Shown here piece by piece: positions 1 to 6,603 of a stretch of DNA of 17,050 nt. This DNA comes from CAJPST01 sp041795785. Its GTDB lineage: Bacteria > Pseudomonadota > Gammaproteobacteria > Enterobacterales > Pasteurellaceae. The notes beneath the pieces are model-generated. The model was not told the DNA's origin. It saw only the letters and a program-made list of their open reading frames with translations, and did not search any database. The stretch lies in contig JBHBXR010000112.1 in the NCBI GenBank assembly GCA_041795785.1, forward strand, positions 1 to 17,050, read 5' to 3'. The translations under genes and the position numbers were made by a program. The stretch's first letter is position 1, and the number at the start of each line of letters is the position of its first letter.

Positions 1-629
1 AGGAAGAAGAACGGCATTAAAGCGTCGGCACGCTTCATATTGATTACCATCGCATAACCGACCAGTACGATAAATCCACCGGCGATTTGCAAGCCGCGGG
101 TAATCACTTCCGGGATAGACTCTAAGGCTTGGCTGACTGCGTCCGTTCCCGCCACCAATGCGACGAAGAAGGTCGGAATAGCTACGCGTAACGCCTGTAA
201 ACTGAGACCGGCGAAGTGACAAAGCTCAATACCGCGGAAGTTCGCCTGTTCGGCATAATCATCCGCTTTGTGTTGCAGGAAGATGGTGATGGTACGCACG
301 AAAATCGTCAATACTTGACCTGCCGCCGCAACGGGAATGGCAATCGCTAATGCGTTGCCCGGTTCTTGTCCGCCTTTGATAACCAAGATTGCCGCGATCA
401 CACTGGCTAATGCCGCATCCGGCGCCATTGCCGCACCGACGTTCATCCAACCAAGTGCTACCATTTCCAATGTACCGCCGATAATAATACCGGATTCCAA
501 ATCGCCCAAAACCAAGCCGATTAAGGTACAAGCCACTAACGGACGGTGAGTTTGGCGTTCGTCAAGTACGCTACCCATACCGCAAATTGCCGCGACTAAT
601 GTCACGAGGATTATTTCCATTGTAGTCAT
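1..629 (-). CDS. manY: PTS mannose-family transporter subunit IIC (ManY), 3' end cut by window
   Basis: This is the membrane IIC channel subunit of the mannose-class phosphotransferase system, which moves hexoses and hexosamines across the inner membrane together with IID (ManZ, presumably next beyond the left edge). Reading leftward from ATG at 629, 209 codons remain open to the window edge; E. coli ManY has about 266. Family blocks seen include GSVLDERQTHRPLVACTLIG, GTLEMVALGWMNVGAAMAPD and GYAMVINM, with repeated hydrophobic segments between them. A Shine-Dalgarno AAGGACA lies about 8 nt upstream of the chosen ATG, just after the manX stop. A second in-frame ATG at 620 (MEIILV) is possible but less well spaced. 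The gene follows manX by 15 bp, so they are one transcript. Confidence 0.95.
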   Translation of the reverse strand, partial: MTTMEIILVTLVAAICGMGSVLDERQTHRPLVACTLIGLVLGDLESGIIIGGTLEMVALGWMNVGAAMAPDAALASVIAAILVIKGGQEPGNALAIAIPVAAAGQVLTIFVRTITIFLQHKADDYAEQANFRGIELCHFAGLSLQALRVAIPTFFVALVAGTDAVSQALESIPEVITRGLQIAGGFIVLVGYAMVINMKRADALMPFFF

Positions 630-644
630 AATGTTGTGTCCTTA

Positions 645-1619
645 TTAAAATTGAATTGCATCAAGTTTTTGTCTGGTGAGCTCAACACGCGGGTTGCTCG
701 CCACTTTCTGCATTGATAAATCAACGCCTAAATCCAACAGCTTACGGAAGGCTTCCACATCCGCTTTACCGACGGTTACGGCATCCGACAAGAGTTTATT
801 GCCGTCTTTATAGGTCATTCCACCCACATTGACTTTATCTATTTTTACGCCGCCTTCAATCAAACGCAGCACATCCGCCGGTTTGGTCACTAACCATAGA
901 ATATTTTTGCCCGCATATTTCGGGTTGTGATACACCTTAATCGCTTTTTCCACCGGGATGACATAGGCTTTCAAATGCTCGGGCGCAATTTGTAACAACA
1001 ATTCGCGACGCAGTGCGTCTGCCGCCACTTCGTCACTGATGGCAAAAATGGCCTCACATTTCACCGCTTTCGCCCAAGAAGTCGCCACTTGACCGTGAAT
1101 CAAACGATCGTCAATCCGTAACAGGGTAATGTTCATATTACCGGAAAGTGCGGTCGTTTTTTGCGGCGTTTTTTCAGCTTGCGGAGCCGGAGCAGGTTCG
1201 GCTTTTGGCGCCGGTTTTTCGGCTTCTTTCGGTTGATGGAAAGATTTTACCGCCGCCACACCCACTTCTTTGGCGGTGGCGACTAAATTTTCCAAGTCGG
1301 AACCGTCTTTGGCATCCAACACTTCCAACAACATCGGCAAACTGACGCCGGTGACGATATCCGTATTGTCGCGCTGACTGGCGACACGGCTTGCCGCGTT
1401 ATAAGGGCTACCGCCGAACAAATCGACAAGGAATAAAACAGCTTCATTTTCAGGCAGGGTGTTGATAATGGCATTGTACTTCTCAACCAAATGCTCACCA
1501 CCTTCTCCCGGTAGGAAAGTAACAACGTGGGTATTTTCATCTTCGCCATACACCATTGCGGCGGAATTGACGAGTTCTTCCGAAAATTTACCGTGCGTTG
1601 CAACGATAATGTGGGTCAT
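645..1619 (-). CDS. manX: PTS mannose-family transporter subunit IIAB (ManX)
   Basis: This cytoplasmic phosphocarrier takes phosphate from HPr on its IIA domain and passes it to IIB and then to the sugar entering through ManYZ. The product is 324 aa, almost the same length as E. coli ManX (323). The IIA domain spans about residues 1-125, with phospho-acceptor His9 in VATHGK and the block LFLVDLFGGSPYNAASR. An Ala/Pro/Glu-rich linker covers about 128-160. The IIB domain follows, with His175 in IDDRLIHGQVATSW and the later block KVNVGGMTY. An uptake signal (1146-1154) is embedded in the linker and encodes part of KTTALSG. The start at 1619 is preceded by a strong CAGGAGGTCC ribosome site. The gene is first in its operon, under the control region at 1620-1790. 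Confidence 0.97.
   Translation of the reverse strand: MTHIIVATHGKFSEELVNSAAMVYGEDENTHVVTFLPGEGGEHLVEKYNAIINTLPENEAVLFLVDLFGGSPYNAASRVASQRDNTDIVTGVSLPMLLEVLDAKDGSDLENLVATAKEVGVAAVKSFHQPKEAEKPAPKAEPAPAPQAEKTPQKTTALSGNMNITLLRIDDRLIHGQVATSWAKAVKCEAIFAISDEVAADALRRELLLQIAPEHLKAYVIPVEKAIKVYHNPKYAGKNILWLVTKPADVLRLIEGGVKIDKVNVGGMTYKDGNKLLSDAVTVGKADVEAFRKLLDLGVDLSMQKVASNPRVELTRQKLDAIQF
1146..1154 (+). repeat. DNA uptake signal sequence (Hin-type) in manX linker
   Basis: Exact AAGTGCGGT core followed by CG and a T-run, as in the extended Pasteurellaceae uptake signal. It lies in the flexible linker of ManX, where the encoded residues are tolerated. Confidence 0.95.
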
Positions 1620-1687
1620 TTCAGGACCTCCTGTAGTTTAGGGATAATTTAAGGACGATTAAATCGTTTCAGCTTGAAGAAAAAAAT

Positions 1688-1709
1688 AATAAGCAACCGT
1701 TTGCTTATT
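1688..1709 (-). promoter_or_regulatory. LacI-type operator palindrome / possible leader attenuator of manXYZ
   Basis: Perfect 9-bp arms AATAAGCAA and TTGCTTATT flank four bases. Read on the minus strand the centre is GCAAACGGTTGC, which fits the LacI-family operator pattern AANCGNTT around a central CG. It lies at about +2 to +23 of the predicted manX transcript, a position where a repressor would block initiation. The same bases in RNA form a hairpin followed immediately by A and seven U, so an attenuator is an alternative. The stem has only two G-C pairs, so as a terminator it would be weak. No LacI-family regulator gene is in the window. Confidence 0.6.
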
Positions 1710-1717
1710 GGCAAATA

Positions 1718-1745
1718 AGTTTATTCTTATATTTACGCACGTCAA
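1718..1745 (-). promoter_or_regulatory. Predicted sigma-70 promoter of manXY(Z)
   Basis: On the minus strand, TTGACG (1740-1745) and TAAACT (1718-1723) are separated by 16 bp. The predicted start is near 1711. This places the CRP-like site centre (1770.5) about 60 bp upstream, the classical class I position for CRP activation. The weak -10 fits an activator-dependent promoter. Confidence 0.6.
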
Positions 1746-1759
1746 ATAAATTTTCACAA

Positions 1760-1781
1760 AAATGTGATCTAGATCAGGTCT
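1760..1781. promoter_or_regulatory. CRP (cAMP receptor protein) binding site
   Basis: The sequence AAATGTGATCTAGATCA matches the first 17 positions of the 22-bp CRP consensus exactly, including the whole left half TGTGA and the N6 spacer. Only the outer right half (GGTCT instead of CATTT) is degenerate. CRP control of mannose-PTS operons is well established in enteric bacteria. The site lies between two divergent promoters and could also reach the srf promoter, whose start is about 88 bp to the right. Confidence 0.75.
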
Positions 1782-1824
1782 GATTAGCTATGTAAAAACT
1801 TACGAGGGATTTATACGGATAGGT

Positions 1825-1852
1825 TAGACAACAATTGCTATCTTATTATAAT
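1825..1852 (+). promoter_or_regulatory. Predicted sigma-70 promoter of the srf operon
   Basis: TAGACA (1825-1830, five of six consensus bases) and a perfect TATAAT (1847-1852) are 16 bp apart. The expected start is near 1859, giving a leader of about 65 nt before the first srf gene. It is the best plus-strand promoter in this spacer. Confidence 0.65.
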
Positions 1853-1864
1853 ATAGTCAAGTTA

Positions 1865-1885
1865 TTGTGATTGTATTAATTACAA
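1865..1885. promoter_or_regulatory. Imperfect dyad downstream of the srf promoter, possible operator
   Basis: Arms TTGTGATT and AATTACAA (seven of eight paired) flank five bases. The dyad starts about 6 bp after the predicted transcription start, a place where a repressor could act. The left arm contains TGTGA, but the right arm does not fit a CRP half-site at the proper spacing. No regulator can be named. Confidence 0.3.
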
Positions 1886-1923
1886 CGACATTCTTTAATG
1901 ATTCAACGAAATTCAGGTGAAAT

Positions 1924-3567
1924 ATGAGTGCATTGTTACGCAGCGGCGATATAAAAAACTACACCGCATTAGGACAGGACGGGCAAGCGGTATATACCGT
2001 CGCAACGCAGTTACGGGATGCAATCCGTTTTAAACGCGGCAGAATGTTTGCTGATTATCTTGCCGTGCCGCAACGGAATGATGTCGGCAGCACGATTGAC
2101 TGGTATGTGCCGTTTGAATCCGAGAATCCGGACGGCACTTATTATATTATTCCTTGGACCTCGGCAACCGAGGAAGAAAAGGAAAAAGCCTTATCCGAAC
2201 TGGATGTATTTAAAGACAATATGCTGGAATTGGGGAAAGATTTAGCCCGTTCCGATTCATTAAAGGGTGATCAGTTATTATTTTCCCGTTTGCTCTACTC
2301 TCAAAATACTGCGGAAAGCGAACAATTAAAAGCCATCCGCTTTCCGAATGAAGAACATATCTATTTGGTTAACGACCGACCTGTGATTACTTTTTGGGGA
2401 TTTGTTGAAAAAAACCAATCGCCTTATGCGGATCCCTTCCTGTGTCTGCGTGAACAGGAAGCCAAACCGACCGCGCCGCTAATGCCCCTTGAAACACAAA
2501 CGCCGGTAGAAGAAAAACCGAGCCTTTGTAAACGTTGGTGGTGGTTGTGGTTATTACTGCTGTTATTGCTGGCAGGATTGCTTTTCTACTTTTTAAGACC
2601 GCATTTCTTCCCGCAGGAAAAAGCGGCGTTACCCGCTACAACAACGGAATTGACGGACAGCAATAAAAAAGAATTAAAAGCTGCGGAATGTAAGGATCCC
2701 GTTACTTATTATAAGGTTGACGGCGTGTTGCGTGATAAAGAGGGGAAAATTAAGTTGTTACCGCGTACCTGCGATATTATCGCCAAAGATACGGAGAAAT
2801 TCCCTTATCAGTTTATCGACGGTAAATGGGTTAATAAAGTTGACGGTAAAGCCGTAACGGATACCGCCATTTTGCGTTATTTGAACGAAGTACCCGATGC
2901 TAAAGCCTTACAAGAAGCGCAAATCGAATGGGAAAAATTAGAAAAATTACAGGCGGCGCAAAGTGCGGTCGAAAATTCCGTTGATTTAAAGAAAGACGTA
3001 ACGACATTGAATGCCAACGATAAAACGGCGGATACGCACTCGCAACAAGCTCAGGGAACGGATGCGAATAATCCGAACCAACAGGGAATTCCGCCCGTTG
3101 ATCCGAATTTAAGCGGTAACATTGTCAATAACAACCCGAGTCAGGGAATAGCGGCTGACGGGCAAAATCAAACCACTGCGCTTGATACGGCAAAAAACCT
3201 GAATCTTGATCCGCAAGCGCTGGCGCAAGGTAAAACCGATTTCTTAAACGGCAACTGGAGCGCAGGCGGCGGTATTCAAGATAAAGCCACCGGTAAACCG
3301 CTTAAAATGCGTTACAGTTTTGAGAACGGACAAGGGAAAGTCACTTTGGAACGCGGCGACGGCGTGACCTGTTCCGGCAATGTTAATGCGGCAAGCAGCG
3401 GCAGCGGGTTAAATATTAATAATTCGGGTATCGCCACTTGTAGCGACGGTTCAAGCTATCAATTACCGAATGTGGTATGTAAACCGACGGCTTCCGGCGA
3501 AGCGGATTGTAGCGGCAGTTACGGTTCGGGCGGTTCATTCCCGATGTCAATGAAAACAACAAAATAA
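1924..3567 (+). CDS. srfA: SrfA-family protein, bitopic inner-membrane protein
   Basis: First gene of a five-gene srf operon. The name rests on its position before clear srfB and srfC genes and its architecture; the function is unknown. The 547-aa product has a soluble N-terminal part (about 1-180, with HIYLVNDRPVITFWGF near 145-160) and a Pro/Glu-rich stretch. A single membrane segment follows at about 205-225, starting KRWWWLWLLLLLLL, with basic residues before it suggesting N-in, C-out. A coiled-coil-like region (325-350) and an Asn/Gln-rich low-complexity stretch (about 360-420) precede a beta-rich, Gly/Ser-rich domain (430-547). That domain has cysteines 483, 506, 519 and 529 that could pair in the periplasm. 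AGGTGA stands just before the ATG. An uptake signal encodes QSAVE at 346-350. Confidence 0.8.
   Translation: MSALLRSGDIKNYTALGQDGQAVYTVATQLRDAIRFKRGRMFADYLAVPQRNDVGSTIDWYVPFESENPDGTYYIIPWTSATEEEKEKALSELDVFKDNMLELGKDLARSDSLKGDQLLFSRLLYSQNTAESEQLKAIRFPNEEHIYLVNDRPVITFWGFVEKNQSPYADPFLCLREQEAKPTAPLMPLETQTPVEEKPSLCKRWWWLWLLLLLLLAGLLFYFLRPHFFPQEKAALPATTTELTDSNKKELKAAECKDPVTYYKVDGVLRDKEGKIKLLPRTCDIIAKDTEKFPYQFIDGKWVNKVDGKAVTDTAILRYLNEVPDAKALQEAQIEWEKLEKLQAAQSAVENSVDLKKDVTTLNANDKTADTHSQQAQGTDANNPNQQGIPPVDPNLSGNIVNNNPSQGIAADGQNQTTALDTAKNLNLDPQALAQGKTDFLNGNWSAGGGIQDKATGKPLKMRYSFENGQGKVTLERGDGVTCSGNVNAASSGSGLNINNSGIATCSDGSSYQLPNVVCKPTASGEADCSGSYGSGGSFPMSMKTTK
2961..2969 (+). repeat. DNA uptake signal sequence in srfA
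   Basis: Exact AAGTGCGGT followed by CGAAAATT, inside the coiled-coil to low-complexity transition of the SrfA-family protein. Confidence 0.95.
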
Positions 3568-3579
3568 GAAGGTTAGAAA

Positions 3580-6500
3580 ATGCTCCCGGATTTACATCAT
3601 TACGGAAAAGAACTTTCCTTAGTTATGAACAGCGGTATTCAATTTGTTGATTTCGCGCTTAAAATCGATTGGAAAGACAAAGTATGGCGTGAAAAAAATA
3701 TGGGGAATTTTATTTCCTCCGCCAATAACGGACCGTTGCGCCGTTTGTTGTTAAGCAAAACGGGTGAAGGCTATTATGATCCTTCCAAGCCGGATATGCT
3801 GGTCAAAGTAGAACAGGAAGTGAGTGTGGAAGATTCCCTCAAACTGTTTGACGGCGTATGGCTGCCGGTACCCGTTTTACGTAGCATTCCGCCTGATCGC
3901 TTTGATGACGGTCCTTACAACTGGGCGCGTGTCCGCATTGTAAAACTGGAAAGTGAGGATGGTGACGGTAATACTCATCGCATCACTTTTGCGTTTGACA
4001 CGAAGATTTTCAATAACAGCCAAAATACCGCCTATTTGGCACCGACCGACGAAGACGTACGTTCCGGTACGACCTTTTCTTTCGCTCACCAATCCAATCA
4101 CATCTCTTGGTTTTTAGACTTTAAATGGGTGAATGAATGGTTACTGGAGTTATTCACCGAACTGGCGCCGGAAGCGACCCGTTTAAAAATTCATCCTGAC
4201 GATTTGGCAAATGACATTACGCAACGGACTTATCAGGGGCATTATCTCAATATCCTCGCTTTATTAGGTGAGGAATTGGATATTCCGCGCATTAAAATCG
4301 CTTCCAATAAACGCGACGATATTACTAAAGCCATTGCGGTGGATATGGTGTTGGACGTAGGAAATTCGCGTACCTGCGGGATTTTGATCGAAGATCACGC
4401 GCAAGAGCAAGACGGTATGAAAAAACGTTATGAGCTGGAAATTCGTGATATTTCCAAGCCGGAACATATTTATACCGAACCTTTTGAAAGTCGCGTCGAG
4501 TTTGCCCAAGCCTTTTTCGGTAAAGAACATTTCTCGGTGCAAAGCGGGCGCCGCGATGCCTTCCAGTGGCCGACCATTGTGCGTGTCGGTAAAGAAGCGG
4601 GACGCTTAGCAAGCCGTCGTGAAGGAAATGAAGGCTCTACCGGTCTTTCCAGTCCTAAACGTTATTTATGGGATACCAACCGTTATGAACAGGCGTGGCG
4701 TTTCAATTCCTCTTACGTTAAAACCGATGCGGAGCCTTATGCGACGGCAGCGCCGCTATCCGGTTTGATTAACGAATACGGTGAAGCCTTATACGCGTTG
4801 CGTGACGATGTGGAAGAAGAATTCGAGCGAAAAATGCCGGTTTTTCAACCGCACTATTCGCGCAGTTCATTGATGACTTTTATGTTATCGGAAGTGTTGT
4901 TGCACGCATTAATGCAAATTAACAGTCCGGCGCAACGTTCCAAGCTGGAACACGCCAAAACCCCGCGCTTCCTGCGTTCGATAATTCTGACCGTACCGCC
5001 TGCAATGCCAAAACCTGAACGTGAAATTTTCCGCAGCAATATGTTGGAAGCCATAGGTTTAGTTTGGAAAAGCCTCGGTTGGGATAAGACCGACGACGAG
5101 GTGGATTTTACTACGAAAGAAAGTCGCGAACGCTACTGGCCGGTACTACCGGAAGTGCATATTCAATGGGATGAAGCAACCAGCGGGCAAATCGTGTATT
5201 TGTTTAACGAAACTCAAAACAATTATGGTGGTCGTCCGGAAGCGTTCATTTCCGCTATTGCCCGTCCGGATAAAACGGATAAAACCAAAATGACCATTGC
5301 CACCATTGATATCGGCGGCGGCACGACGGATCTGGTGATTAACGATTACCATCTTGATTATGGCGAAAACAACAATTCCGGCAGCAATGCCTATATCATT
5401 CCGACTCAACGTTTCCGCGACGGTTTTAAGGTGGCGGGCGACGATATTCTGTTGGATATTATCCGCGATGTGGTGGTGACCTCTTTGTCGGACGGTTTGA
5501 AAGCGGCGGGAATTAAAGATCCTGATCCGATTCTGTCGGAATTGATCGGCACACAGGTGTTGAAAGTACAGGACAGATTATTACGTCAGCAATTAACCTT
5601 GCAAATTTTCAGCCCGATCGGTTTGCGGATTTTGAAGGAATACGAAGATTACGACGTATTTTCGGCAGAGAACAAACTGTCCGGCGCAACGTTCGGCAGT
5701 TTGTTGAGTGATGTGGAAGCGCCGACGGAAAGCGTGTTAAATTACGTCAATATCCCAATTTCCAAAGCCTTAGGACGTGAATTTAATATTCTGGATGTGC
5801 CGGTGAGAGTCAATTTAGCCCAAATTCACGGCTTATTCATCACCGAACATTATGATATATGCCGTACTTTCAGAGCGTTATGTGAGATTGTAAACAGCTA
5901 TCAGTGCGATGTCTTGTTGTTGACCGGTCGTCCGTCACGTTTGCCGGGCGTACAGGCGTATTTCAAATCCCGTCTGCCGCTACCGGTGGGACGTATTTTA
6001 CCGTTGCACGGTTATAAAACCGGCAGTTGGTATCCGTTCCATAAACAAGGACGGATTGATGATCCGAAAACCACTGCCGCAGTAGGGGCAATGCTTTGTT
6101 TCTTAAGTAAAAATTCGCGCATTCCGAACTTTTATTTCAGTTCCACTAAAATTTTGGCTTACTCTACCGTGAAATATCTCGGTTTGCTCAGTAATAACAA
6201 TACGATTCAAGACAGTGACGTGTACTATTCGGATATCAATTTGGACAACGAAGATTACGATTTCCCTGATCATTCCTTTGAGGTACGCGGCAAAACCCGT
6301 CTCGGGTTCCGCCAGTTGAATGTGGAACGCTGGGCGGCATCCCCTTTATATGTGCTGAGTATCGAAAACCCTGACGTGCGGGAACGTTTGGTCAGTAACG
6401 GAGTGGTATTGAACGTATCGTTAGGCATTAAAAAATCCCGTGATCGCAATAATTACAGCGAGAATTTTTATATTAAACAGGTGCAGGCCACCGACGGCAG

Positions 6501-6603
6501 AAGCGTGCGTAACGGCGACGTGAAGCTCAGTTTAAACACAATGTTGGATGCGGGCTTAAATGATTCACAATATTGGCTTGATAGCGGAAGTGTAAAAAGA
6601 TGA
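3580..6603 (+). CDS. srfB: SrfB-family protein, predicted actin/Hsp70-like (ASKHA) ATPase
   Basis: A large cytoplasmic protein (1007 aa) of the SrfB family, often annotated as a virulence factor; its biochemical role is not established. A novel N-terminal region of about 250 residues precedes an actin-like ATPase core. The phosphate-1 loop is DVGNSRTCGILIE (259-271), phosphate-2 is IDIGGGTTD (576-584), and the adenosine-binding motif is LLLTGRPSRLPG (779-790). These are the signatures shared by Hsp70, FtsA and StbA/ParM proteins. There is no signal peptide or clear membrane segment. AGAAGG lies 7 nt before the ATG, and the start MLPDLHHYGKELSLVMNSG looks like a family start. The gap from srfA is 12 bp and the stop overlaps the next start by 4 bp, implying fixed stoichiometry with SrfC. 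Whether it polymerises or acts as a chaperone cannot be told. Confidence 0.92.
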   Translation: MLPDLHHYGKELSLVMNSGIQFVDFALKIDWKDKVWREKNMGNFISSANNGPLRRLLLSKTGEGYYDPSKPDMLVKVEQEVSVEDSLKLFDGVWLPVPVLRSIPPDRFDDGPYNWARVRIVKLESEDGDGNTHRITFAFDTKIFNNSQNTAYLAPTDEDVRSGTTFSFAHQSNHISWFLDFKWVNEWLLELFTELAPEATRLKIHPDDLANDITQRTYQGHYLNILALLGEELDIPRIKIASNKRDDITKAIAVDMVLDVGNSRTCGILIEDHAQEQDGMKKRYELEIRDISKPEHIYTEPFESRVEFAQAFFGKEHFSVQSGRRDAFQWPTIVRVGKEAGRLASRREGNEGSTGLSSPKRYLWDTNRYEQAWRFNSSYVKTDAEPYATAAPLSGLINEYGEALYALRDDVEEEFERKMPVFQPHYSRSSLMTFMLSEVLLHALMQINSPAQRSKLEHAKTPRFLRSIILTVPPAMPKPEREIFRSNMLEAIGLVWKSLGWDKTDDEVDFTTKESRERYWPVLPEVHIQWDEATSGQIVYLFNETQNNYGGRPEAFISAIARPDKTDKTKMTIATIDIGGGTTDLVINDYHLDYGENNNSGSNAYIIPTQRFRDGFKVAGDDILLDIIRDVVVTSLSDGLKAAGIKDPDPILSELIGTQVLKVQDRLLRQQLTLQIFSPIGLRILKEYEDYDVFSAENKLSGATFGSLLSDVEAPTESVLNYVNIPISKALGREFNILDVPVRVNLAQIHGLFITEHYDICRTFRALCEIVNSYQCDVLLLTGRPSRLPGVQAYFKSRLPLPVGRILPLHGYKTGSWYPFHKQGRIDDPKTTAAVGAMLCFLSKNSRIPNFYFSSTKILAYSTVKYLGLLSNNNTIQDSDVYYSDINLDNEDYDFPDHSFEVRGKTRLGFRQLNVERWAASPLYVLSIENPDVRERLVSNGVVLNVSLGIKKSRDRNNYSENFYIKQVQATDGRSVRNGDVKLSLNTMLDAGLNDSQYWLDSGSVKR

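Larger units (their letters stand above)
1620..1923. other. Divergent intergenic control region between manX and the srf operon
   Basis: About 304 bp without a gene, A/T-rich. It holds, from left to right, the manX leader with a strong ribosome site, a large palindrome followed on the minus strand by a T-run, a minus-strand promoter, a CRP-like site, a plus-strand promoter, and an imperfect dyad just downstream of it. These elements are listed separately. No small ORF or RNA gene could be supported here. Confidence 0.85.

Noticed and set aside
259..531. 90-codon minus-strand frame inside manY
   Set aside because: A different frame from manY on the same strand, with Arg/Gly/Tyr-rich nonsense composition; a shadow of the real gene.
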